From JAJPXC01 sp964517875 (GTDB lineage Bacteria > Bacteroidota > Bacteroidia > Bacteroidales > Muribaculaceae), in the NCBI GenBank assembly GCA_964517875.1, contig CAZFEU010000073.1:1-5936 (forward strand): 5,936 bases of DNA, read 5' to 3'. Shown piece after piece: positions 1 to 5,936 of this stretch (its first letter is position 1; every line of letters begins with the position of its first letter). The translations under genes and the position numbers were made by a program. The notes under the pieces were generated by a model. That model did no database searches. It was given only the letters and a program-made list of their open reading frames with translations, and was not told the origin of the DNA.

Positions 1-1071
1 TACAATCTCCCGGGCTATCCAATCCGGCAGCTGATATACTTTGGTGGCGTGGATTACCTGTTTGAGCCAATTGTCGTAGGGTGTGTTGCCGCTGAGGAGC
101 ACGGGATTGAACTCTGAAACCTGTTGGCTTACAAATTCGCTGTCGTCAAAACATTGTTTGATCTGTTTCGCAGAGTTTACCAATCGCTTGATTATCTGAG
201 GTAATGGTTTGTCGAGAGCGACTCCGTCGGCGGTTTTTATCGTGCCTCCGGCTGTGAATGTGTCGCGCATGTGTGAGTTAAGAATACCGTGAGTGGTGCA
301 TAGCCATAGCGATGCTCGGTCAAATTTACTTTCCAGTACTTCGGGAAACAGTATGAAAATTTGAGCTTGTAGCGTCTGTCGGTGCGATAGAGTCACGTCT
401 CTCCAAAATCTCACGTTAACCGCCGTGGTCATGTCGTCAGCGTTGCTGTCGCCAAGCCACCAAGGCATCTCGATTTTACCTTCATCGGCTGCTTTCTTCT
501 TGTAGTATCTGCGTACCTGCTCAATGGTGTCGGGAGAAGTGCGTAATTGGTCATAGGTGGTGTGCATCTTATCAAATATTGATTCCCCTCGATTCAGCTT
601 CATGTTGATAAGATAGCGTGGGCAGTGTGTTACTGCGATTTCTGACAAAACCTCTTGATAGGGTTTGCATATGAATGCTGGCTCCCCTCCCAGCTTGCCA
701 AACAGCATATAAATGTGTTCAACATTTTTATCGCGGGTTGACTCTACGATGCTGCTCCCGGTGGAAATCCATTGGTCTTTGATCGTTGACTTGACTTCTA
801 CGCCAAAATATTGTTCAGCTACGATGTCGGGGAATTTCGCCCCCGATACAAGTTTGATTTCTTCCTCTCTGAAGGGTGTGCCACTGCACATTTCTTTTAT
901 GACGGAGCAGGCAATCTTTTCAAGGTCGGATGAAGAGATACCTTTAAATGTGTTGGGGCACTGGTGCGCACGCTGATTCAGCTCGTCCTCGGTGAGTTGC
1001 ATCAAGTGAGCGAACGCTTCTTTGGCCTGGATGTCGCTTTGCCGCTTTATGGCAATAATGTTGTGGAGCAT
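1..1071 (-). CDS. Type II restriction endonuclease, PD-(D/E)XK fold, 3' end outside window
   Basis: Reading the minus strand from the ATG at 1071-1069 gives 357 codons without a stop up to the window edge, so the C-terminus is missing. Seen: the protein begins MLHNIIAIKRQ. Residues 80-94 read FPDIVAEQYFGVEVK, which fits the PD-(D/E)XK nuclease site with D82, E92 and K94 as metal-binding and catalytic residues and E60 as a possible helper acid on the preceding helix. A conserved-looking stretch follows at about 95-130 (STIKDQW, then GSSIVESTR, then HIYMLFGKLGG). Residues 170-357 are mostly helical, with no motif I can name. The gene begins 11 nt after the methyltransferase stop, in the same direction, as expected of the cutting partner of that enzyme and suggesting translational coupling. 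Inferred role: double-strand cleavage of unmethylated DNA at the site the methyltransferase protects. The recognition sequence cannot be read from the protein. Sampled GC (40-42%) is well below that of argS. Another site-specific PD-(D/E)XK nuclease is possible but less likely in this context. Confidence 0.85.
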   Translation of the reverse strand, partial: MLHNIIAIKRQSDIQAKEAFAHLMQLTEDELNQRAHQCPNTFKGISSSDLEKIACSVIKEMCSGTPFREEEIKLVSGAKFPDIVAEQYFGVEVKSTIKDQWISTGSSIVESTRDKNVEHIYMLFGKLGGEPAFICKPYQEVLSEIAVTHCPRYLINMKLNRGESIFDKMHTTYDQLRTSPDTIEQVRRYYKKKAADEGKIEMPWWLGDSNADDMTTAVNVRFWRDVTLSHRQTLQAQIFILFPEVLESKFDRASLWLCTTHGILNSHMRDTFTAGGTIKTADGVALDKPLPQIIKRLVNSAKQIKQCFDDSEFVSQQVSEFNPVLLSGNTPYDNWLKQVIHATKVYQLPDWIAREIV

Positions 1072-1082
1072 GGGTAGTGGAT

Positions 1083-2417
1083 TCAGTCGAAGTATAAGGG
1101 CCACACTTGCTCGAGACGCTTGGCGATATTGTAGGCGAGCATGGGGGGCACTGCGTTGCCGATTACTTTGTAGGCACCTGAGGGGCTGAGGTCAAATCGG
1201 CTGGATCCGGGCTTAAGTGTGACGAAGGGATAGTCGGGGGGGAAGGTCTGTATAAGAGCGCATTCGCGTGGGGTCAGGCGTCGCTCTGCCATGCCCTGTC
1301 TCAGCTCGTCGGCATTGGTGCCGCCATGCTCAGCCGAGAGTCGTCGGTACTCGATATTGCCATGATGCTCAGAGCGTATTGTGGGTCCGAGGCCATCGAT
1401 GTTGATTTCACTTTGGCCCTGGCAATGTTTACCCATGTATTTTGCTCCGGAGAAGTGTCTCTGTGACAAATCGTGCGATTTGTCGGGCTCGAGCAGTCCC
1501 TCAAATACTTCGCGACAGCTCACCGCCGGCATCAATCCCGGCTCTACGTCCTTATTGCGTGAGTGTGTGGGCTGAGGGTAGGGGTTGTATTGCTCAGGTA
1601 TCTCTCCGTCAGCCATCAATATGCGGCGCGCCTGCTCATTGAGAGCCGACTTGCGAATGCCGATAAATATTACCCTCTCTCTTGATTCGGGCACACCATA
1701 ATCAGCGGCATGAAGCACCTGTGGACTGAGCACGATATAGCCGTTGTCGTCGGCGCCGGCGAAGTCACGCTGTATTATCTCCTTTACCTCTCCAAGGCTT
1801 ACAAGTCCCTTTACATTTTCGGCCACAAAAACTTTGGGCTTTACAATATCAATCACCTGTTTCATCCAGAAGTACAGCTTGCCGCGTGTCTCCTCGGAGG
1901 GTACATCCTGCTCCCTTTTGGAGCCATCGTGCATCTTGCCTGACTCAAATCCGCGCCGTTTTCCGGCTACTGAGAAATCCTGACACGGGAATCCGCCGGT
2001 TACGATGTCAACCTCATGGGGGAATACGTCATGGCCGTTTTTGTGCATCTTCACAAGCTCTACTATGCTTTGGAAGCGATAGATCGACGGATCCTTGTCA
2101 AATCGATTCATATAGTTGTGCCATGCCAGCATCGCTTCACGCAATATGTCATTGGCGAAGATGGTGGTGAATCGGTTCTTGCGTAGCATAACCCAGTTGT
2201 CGTTAACCGACGACTCAATCCAATTGCTGTCCTTTACCGATCGGCGGTGGCATATGAAATTTCCTTCAAATCCAAGATCCATGCCTCCGCACCCCGAAAA
2301 TAGCGACAACATGGTGAGCTCGTTGTCGACATGAGTGCGCTCCAGCGGATATTTTGGTAGCTCAGAGCTTTTTACGCAATCGGCATGCGTATTGGTTTGA
2401 TCGTATTTATTGCCCAT
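1083..2417 (-). CDS. DNA (cytosine-5-)-methyltransferase of a type II R-M system
   Basis: This 444-residue enzyme transfers a methyl group from S-adenosylmethionine to C5 of cytosine in a specific DNA site. All the main C5-methylase motifs are visible in the usual order: motif I (SAM binding, LSLFSGCGGMDLGFE, 37-51); motif II-like FANDI (87-91); motif IV with the catalytic cysteine C145 (GGFPCQDFS, 141-149); motif VI ENVKGL with E200; motif VIII RERVIFIGIR (246-255); motif IX RRLTPRECALIQTFP (379-393); and motif X YKVIGNAVPPM (416-426). The target-recognition region lies between VIII and IX, about 256-378, and includes QRHFSGAKYMG and a segment around 343-359 ending GNIEYRR. The motif I to PCQ spacing is about 40 residues longer than in M.HhaI. 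The start at 2417 leaves 35 residues before motif I; M36 is an alternative, but the promoter box ending 19 nt upstream supports 2417. The endonuclease gene follows at 11 nt. No key residue is missing, so the enzyme should be active. Specificity is not assignable by eye. Confidence 0.97.
   Translation of the reverse strand: MGNKYDQTNTHADCVKSSELPKYPLERTHVDNELTMLSLFSGCGGMDLGFEGNFICHRRSVKDSNWIESSVNDNWVMLRKNRFTTIFANDILREAMLAWHNYMNRFDKDPSIYRFQSIVELVKMHKNGHDVFPHEVDIVTGGFPCQDFSVAGKRRGFESGKMHDGSKREQDVPSEETRGKLYFWMKQVIDIVKPKVFVAENVKGLVSLGEVKEIIQRDFAGADDNGYIVLSPQVLHAADYGVPESRERVIFIGIRKSALNEQARRILMADGEIPEQYNPYPQPTHSRNKDVEPGLMPAVSCREVFEGLLEPDKSHDLSQRHFSGAKYMGKHCQGQSEINIDGLGPTIRSEHHGNIEYRRLSAEHGGTNADELRQGMAERRLTPRECALIQTFPPDYPFVTLKPGSSRFDLSPSGAYKVIGNAVPPMLAYNIAKRLEQVWPLYFD
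1465..1484. repeat. Perfect 9-bp inverted repeat inside the methyltransferase gene
   Basis: The plus strand reads GACAAATCG, TG, CGATTTGTC: two perfect 9-base arms around a 2-base centre. In the mRNA this could form an 8-bp stem with a GCAC tetraloop. It encodes residues DKSHDLS (312-318) in the target-recognition region. It may be chance, a protein-binding palindrome or an mRNA hairpin; the sequence alone does not decide. Confidence 0.5.
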
Positions 2418-2436
2418 GGTAGTCTAATTCGCCCAA

Positions 2437-2468
2437 CAAAGGTACTGAAACTTTATTATTGCCGCAAG
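2437..2468 (-). promoter_or_regulatory. Bacteroides-type promoter for the R-M genes
   Basis: On the minus strand, CTTG (2468-2465) is followed by 20 nt and then TACCTTTG (2444-2437). The second box matches the Bacteroidota housekeeping -7 consensus TAnnTTTG exactly, and the first matches the -33 TTTG at three of four bases with normal spacing. The box ends 19 nt before the methyltransferase ATG, implying a very short leader of roughly 15 nt. The -33 box lies inside the last codons of the MATE gene. Transcription should cover the methyltransferase and then the endonuclease. The motif match is observed; the activity is inferred. Confidence 0.7.
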
Positions 2469-3802
2469 GGTGAGGTGTGGCGATTGCGGGTAGTGTGGAG
2501 AAAGTAGTAAAGAAATAGCGCGGCGGCGATGAAAAGCGATGTAGAGAAGCTAAGTATGATTCCATATAGCCCCATGCCCAGGGTGAACGCCAAGATGTAG
2601 GTGGCCGGAACACCCACCACCAGATAGCTGAAAGCGGCAATCCACATCATGGGCTTGACGCGCGATGTGCCGCGCAGGGCGTTGGCAAAGGTAATCTGTG
2701 TGGCATCGCCAAGCTGATATAATACCAGGGGGAAGATGAGTGATAGAGTCAGCGATATCACCGCCGTGTCGGGGGTGAACCACGATATCACCGCCTTGCC
2801 GCCGAAGATGAAAGTCAATGATGCCGCCAATGCCAGTGTGAGCATGATATGGTAGCCGGCCCAGGCCACTTCCCTCTCTCCTGCGGTGTCGCCGGTGCCC
2901 GCCGCATTGGCCACGCGCACCGACACTGCCGCCGCCATTGAGTAGTATATGCAGAATCCCAACGAGCCGATGATCACAATTATTTGAAAGGAGGCCAGCT
3001 CGTTTACGCCCAGCCACCCGGCCATCACCGCAGCCGCTGTGAATGAGCCCGACTCACACACCATCTGCAACGATACGGGCCATGATGTGCGGTTGATAAG
3101 CCGCCAGAGACGTCGCTGCTGCCCCCCTCGGGCGAATCCATGCCAATATTCCCGATATTGCCGCCCGAGGATGAATATTGCGACGATTATCAATGGCGCG
3201 ATAATGCGGGCTGCAAGCGAGCTCAGACCCGCACCTACGATTCCAAGCTCTGGCGCACCCCAGTGGCCGTATATAAGAGCGTAGTTGCCGGCTATGTTAA
3301 GGGCGTTGGTGCCGAGTATAATCCACATCGGCATCTTGGTGCGATTGATGGCATAAGCCCACTGAGCAAACACGTTAAAGAGCGAGATGGGCACTATGGC
3401 TGCCAGGAATATGAGGTAGTATGGGCGTATCAGGGGCATCAGCTCGGGGGGTTGTCCCAGACGGTGTAGATTGAGATATACGATGGTCATGATGCCGGTA
3501 ATCAGCAGCGAGAAGGTGAGGTTGATCACCACGCCGTTGCGCAGCATTACTCCTATCTCGGTATGCTCGCCGCGGCCAAACATCGCCCCAATGAGCGGAG
3601 TAAGGCCGTAAGTGAACCCTAAAATGGCAAATACCACCACATTGAACAGGTTGTTGACCAGCGATGCCGCCGACAGCGAGGGCGTACTATACTGACCGAG
3701 CATGATATTGTCGGCAAAGCCGACAACTATCATGCCCAGTTGTCCTATCATGATTGGTGCGCCCAATCGTAGTATTATGCCATAGTTCTCGCGAATTGAC
3801 AT
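2456..3802 (-). CDS. MATE-family multidrug/metabolite efflux transporter
   Basis: This 448-residue inner-membrane protein has about twelve hydrophobic segments spread over the whole length, the usual size and layout of the MATE (NorM/DinF) family. These antiporters expel cationic drugs, dyes or metabolites using a sodium or proton gradient. The first helix carries GAPIMIGQ (14-21) and then GFADNIMLGQ (28-37). D31 is in the position of the TM1 aspartate important for cation coupling in NorM-type proteins (family knowledge). The second half repeats the fold, with a glycine-rich region and VRVANAAGTGD resembling the conserved loop of the C-terminal lobe. The tail is short and basic (TTRNRHTSPLRQ). 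The start at 3802 gives a normal short N-terminus (MSIRENYGIILRLG). The gene follows the BI-1 family gene by 13 nt and is probably cotranscribed with it. A sampled line was 75% GC, unlike the R-M genes downstream. Substrate and coupling ion cannot be told from sequence. Confidence 0.95.
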   Translation of the reverse strand: MSIRENYGIILRLGAPIMIGQLGMIVVGFADNIMLGQYSTPSLSAASLVNNLFNVVVFAILGFTYGLTPLIGAMFGRGEHTEIGVMLRNGVVINLTFSLLITGIMTIVYLNLHRLGQPPELMPLIRPYYLIFLAAIVPISLFNVFAQWAYAINRTKMPMWIILGTNALNIAGNYALIYGHWGAPELGIVGAGLSSLAARIIAPLIIVAIFILGRQYREYWHGFARGGQQRRLWRLINRTSWPVSLQMVCESGSFTAAAVMAGWLGVNELASFQIIVIIGSLGFCIYYSMAAAVSVRVANAAGTGDTAGEREVAWAGYHIMLTLALAASLTFIFGGKAVISWFTPDTAVISLTLSLIFPLVLYQLGDATQITFANALRGTSRVKPMMWIAAFSYLVVGVPATYILAFTLGMGLYGIILSFSTSLFIAAALFLYYFLHTTRNRHTSPLRQ

Positions 3803-3815
3803 CGCAATGCATCAA

Positions 3816-4526
3816 TCAGTCGCGGCTGGCACCAAAGAAGCGCAGTAGGTAGAGGAAGAGGTTGATGAAGTCGAGATAAAGGCTCAGAGCGCCGAGGGTG
3901 GCGAGCTTACCCACGGAGAATGTGGGGTTGTACTGCGCCATGTTCTTCACTTGCTGGGTGTCCCAGGCGGTGAGGCCGATGAAGATGAGCACGCCTACTC
4001 CCGAAAGAATCCACTCAAGGGTGGTTGACTTCATGAACATGTTAACAAGCCACACGATTATCAGGCCGAAAAGGAGCATGATCAGCACCGAGCCGAAGCG
4101 CGACAGGTCGCGGTCGGTGAAGTAGCCATAAACACTCATGGCACCGAATGTGCCGGCGGTGATGAAGAATGTTTTGACAATCGATGCGTGTGTGTAAACC
4201 ATGAATATGGGGAACAGCGAAACGCCGTAAAGAGCCGAAAGCAACAGCAACAGACCGGTGGCGGCGCCCGACGAGAGCTTGTTGATGCCGGCCGACAAGC
4301 CGAATACGATGGCCAGCGCGCCGAGCAGCGGGAGCCACATCACCATGAATGGGTGATTGACGGCAAACTGAAGGAAGCCCAATGAGGAGGAACAGAAGTA
4401 TGAGATGAAGCCGGTGATGATCAGGGCCACTGTCATGCGCACGTATACTTGCTTCATTACTGCCGACACACGGCTGGCGATATCAACGCCACCATTGTAG
4501 GCGGGGGGGAAATTGGAATTGTACAT
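3816..4526 (-). CDS. Bax inhibitor-1 family (YccA/YbhL/YetJ-like) integral membrane protein
   Basis: This 236-residue protein has about seven hydrophobic helices from residue 30 to 231, preceded by a short polar N-terminus (MYNSNFPPAYNGG). The end of the protein carries the family signature: TAWDTQQVKNM (186-196) and ALSLYLDFINLFLYLLRFFG (213-232). D189 and D219 align with the di-aspartyl pair D171/D195 that senses pH in the Bacillus subtilis calcium-leak channel YetJ (recalled family knowledge). Bacterial members are membrane proteins linked to calcium leak or membrane-protein quality control; the role here is not established. Start choice: the frame stays open to an ATG at 4598, but that would overlap argS by 29 nt and add 24 unconserved residues (MALTCHSACNQY...). 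The ATG at 4526, just after an AT-rich 43-nt gap, gives the typical length and is preferred. The MATE gene follows after 13 nt. Confidence 0.93.
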   Translation of the reverse strand: MYNSNFPPAYNGGVDIASRVSAVMKQVYVRMTVALIITGFISYFCSSSLGFLQFAVNHPFMVMWLPLLGALAIVFGLSAGINKLSSGAATGLLLLLSALYGVSLFPIFMVYTHASIVKTFFITAGTFGAMSVYGYFTDRDLSRFGSVLIMLLFGLIIVWLVNMFMKSTTLEWILSGVGVLIFIGLTAWDTQQVKNMAQYNPTFSVGKLATLGALSLYLDFINLFLYLLRFFGASRD

Positions 4527-4569
4527 TGTTGAGAGATATAGTTTTATGATTTTAATTAATTTATATTGA
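4527..4569 (-). other. AT-rich 43-nt gap between argS and the BI-1 gene
   Basis: This gap is strongly AT-rich (minus-strand runs such as ATTAATTAAAATC and CATAAAACTATATC). No TAnnTTTG box, hairpin terminator or Shine-Dalgarno site is visible. It may be an AT-rich translation-initiation region, as is common in Bacteroidota, or hold a promoter I cannot recognise. Read-through from argS is the simplest reading. Confidence 0.4.
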
Positions 4570-5936
4570 TTACATGCGCTGTGGCACGTCAATGCCAAGT
4601 AGCGACAGAGCCGAGCGGATTATGCCGGCTGTGGCCTGACACAGCGCCAGGCGCAATGAGCGAGTTGCCGGGTCTTGTTCGCGCAGTATTGAGAAGTCGT
4701 GATAGAATTGGTTGAACTGCTTGGCCAGCTCATACACGTAATTGGCGATAAGAGCGGGGGAGTAGCTGCGTCCGGCCTCGGCCACGGTGGCAGGGTAGTC
4801 GGCGAGGGTTTGAATCAGCTCCACCTCCTTCTCGGCTGGTACCACGCCCAGGTAGTTGGTGGCTACGAAGCCTTGTTCGTCGGCCTTGCGGAGCACCGAC
4901 TGGATGCGAGCGTAGGTGTACTGGATGAATGGGCCGGTGTTTCCGTTGAAATCAATCGACTCCTTGGGGTTGAAGGTCATATTCTTGCGTGGATCAACCT
5001 TGAGCAAGAAGTATTTTAAGGCTCCGAGACCCACGATTTCAGCCAGACGGTCGATTTCGGCCTCGGTGAAGTCGGCGGTGCGTCCTTGCTCCACGGCTAC
5101 CTGGCGCGCTGAGGATACCATCTCGTCCATAAGGTCGTCGGCATCTACCACTGTGCCCTCACGGCTCTTCATCTTCCCTTCGGGGAGTTCGACCATGCCG
5201 TAGCTGAAGTGCACAAGATCCTTGCCCCACTTGAATCCGAGCTTGTCGAGAAGCAGCGACAGCACCTGGAAGTGGTAGTTCTGCTCGTTGCCCACCACGT
5301 AGATCATCTTGTCGATGGGGTAGTCGATGTAGCGCAGCTTGGCGGTGCCGATGTCCTGAGTCATGTATACCGAAGTGCCGTCGCTGCGCAGCAGCAGCTT
5401 GTGGTCGAGGCCGTCGGGAGTGAGGTCGGCCCACACGGAGCCATCTTCCTTGCGATACATCTTGCCGGCCTCCAGTCCTTCAAGCACCTTCTCCTTGCCT
5501 TCGAGATAGGTGTCGCTCTCATAGTAAATCTTGTCGAAGTCCACACCCATGCGGCGGTAGGTCTCGTCAAATCCGGCATATACCCATTCGTTCATCATGG
5601 CCCAGAGCTTGCGCACCTCGGGGTCTTTGGCCTCCCATGCGCGGAGCATGGCGCGGGCCTCCTGCATGAGGGGCGACTGAGCCTCGGCCTCCTCCTTAGA
5701 GATGTTTTTCTCCTTCATGAGGGCGTCGACCTCGGCCTTGTAGTGCTTGTCGAAGAGCACATAGAAGTCGCCTATCAGGTGGTCGCCCTTCTTGCCGGCC
5801 TTCTCGGGGGTGATACCGTTGCCCCACTTCTGCCATGCGAGCATCGATTTGCAGATATGGATGCCGCGGTCGTTGACTATGTTGGTCTTCACCACGCGGT
5901 TGCCGCAGGCGGCAAGAATCTGCGAAAGGCTGTAGC
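4570..5936 (-). CDS. argS: Arginine--tRNA ligase, C-terminal three-quarters (5' end outside window)
   Basis: This is a class I aminoacyl-tRNA synthetase that charges tRNA-Arg with arginine in the cytoplasm using ATP. The frame is open to the right edge; 454 residues are visible against about 590-600 for the family, so roughly the first 140 residues, including the HIGH signature, are outside. The first visible residues YSLSQILAACGN, then VVKTNIVNDRGIH, match the ArgS segment after HIGH. A GTG at 5895 can look like a start but is internal. The KMSKS-equivalent is KMKSREGTVV (5175-5146), the form known in many bacterial ArgS proteins. The C-terminal DALR anticodon-binding domain begins near NTGPFIQYTYARIQSVLRKA (about 4950) and ends in the typical GIDVPQRM. 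A sampled line was 63% GC, which fits core genome. No damage is seen. It heads the visible row of genes; the BI-1 gene starts 43 nt downstream. Confidence 0.98.
   Translation of the reverse strand, partial: YSLSQILAACGNRVVKTNIVNDRGIHICKSMLAWQKWGNGITPEKAGKKGDHLIGDFYVLFDKHYKAEVDALMKEKNISKEEAEAQSPLMQEARAMLRAWEAKDPEVRKLWAMMNEWVYAGFDETYRRMGVDFDKIYYESDTYLEGKEKVLEGLEAGKMYRKEDGSVWADLTPDGLDHKLLLRSDGTSVYMTQDIGTAKLRYIDYPIDKMIYVVGNEQNYHFQVLSLLLDKLGFKWGKDLVHFSYGMVELPEGKMKSREGTVVDADDLMDEMVSSARQVAVEQGRTADFTEAEIDRLAEIVGLGALKYFLLKVDPRKNMTFNPKESIDFNGNTGPFIQYTYARIQSVLRKADEQGFVATNYLGVVPAEKEVELIQTLADYPATVAEAGRSYSPALIANYVYELAKQFNQFYHDFSILREQDPATRSLRLALCQATAGIIRSALSLLGIDVPQRM

Noticed and set aside
713..976. Plus-strand 87-residue ORF
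   Set aside because: It lies wholly antisense to the endonuclease frame, and its translation shows no motif, signal or domain.
2550..3017. Minus-strand 155-residue ORF within the MATE gene
   Set aside because: It is a frame shadow in a GC-rich gene, rich in H, R and G as expected from out-of-frame reading of membrane-protein codons.
3803..3815. Extra ATG just upstream of the MATE start (3812-3810)
   Set aside because: It is out of frame with the transporter and only reflects the AT-rich 13-nt gap.
4042..4338. Minus-strand 98-residue ORF in the BI-1 gene
   Set aside because: It is an out-of-frame shadow with arginine- and histidine-rich translation, fully covered by a convincing family member.
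4527..4569. Possible promoter before the BI-1 gene
   Set aside because: TATATCTC is the closest sequence to the -7 consensus but differs at two of the key bases, and no -33 element is spaced correctly.
4527..4598. Upstream ATG start for the BI-1 gene at 4598
   Set aside because: It would overlap the end of argS and add a 24-residue segment unlike the family. The ATG at 4526 gives the normal length.
5146..5175. Apparent loss of KMSKS in ArgS (KMKSREGTVV)
   Set aside because: This variant is normal for many bacterial ArgS proteins and does not indicate a broken enzyme.

Overview
The window suggests a member of the Bacteroidales, possibly a gut Muribaculaceae/Bacteroidaceae-type lineage. This rests on the style of the ArgS, Bax-inhibitor and MATE proteins, the near absence of Shine-Dalgarno sites, and a Bacteroides-type -33/-7 promoter (CTTG, 20 nt, TACCTTTG). 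No rRNA or other taxonomic marker is present, so the assignment is an inference.

Everything recognisable is on the minus strand. In transcription order (right to left) there are five genes: the 3' three-quarters of argS (cut by the right edge, stop at 4570); a seven-helix Bax inhibitor-1 family membrane protein (4526-3816); a MATE-family efflux transporter (3802-2456); a complete DNA cytosine-5 methyltransferase (2417-1083); and a partial type II restriction endonuclease of the PD-(D/E)XK fold (1071 to the left edge, 357 residues visible, no stop). The gaps are 43, 13, 38 and 11 nt, so coding is almost continuous and no terminator was recognised.

Two blocks can be told apart. The right block (argS, BI-1, MATE) is core-type and GC-rich: sampled 60-base lines gave 63% in argS and 75% in the MATE gene. 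The left block is a type II restriction-modification system of lower GC (48% in a methyltransferase line, 40% and 42% in two endonuclease lines). The candidate promoter lies across the MATE stop codon and the gap before the methyltransferase, so the R-M pair probably has its own transcription unit, methyltransferase first and endonuclease 11 nt behind it. The base composition is consistent with horizontal acquisition next to a housekeeping cluster.

The bases 1-1071 contain no complete ORF but are fully open in one minus-strand frame, which is the endonuclease gene. It carries a clear D82...E92-x-K94 nuclease site, but I cannot name its specificity. No tRNA, rRNA, CRISPR array, insertion sequence or riboswitch was seen.
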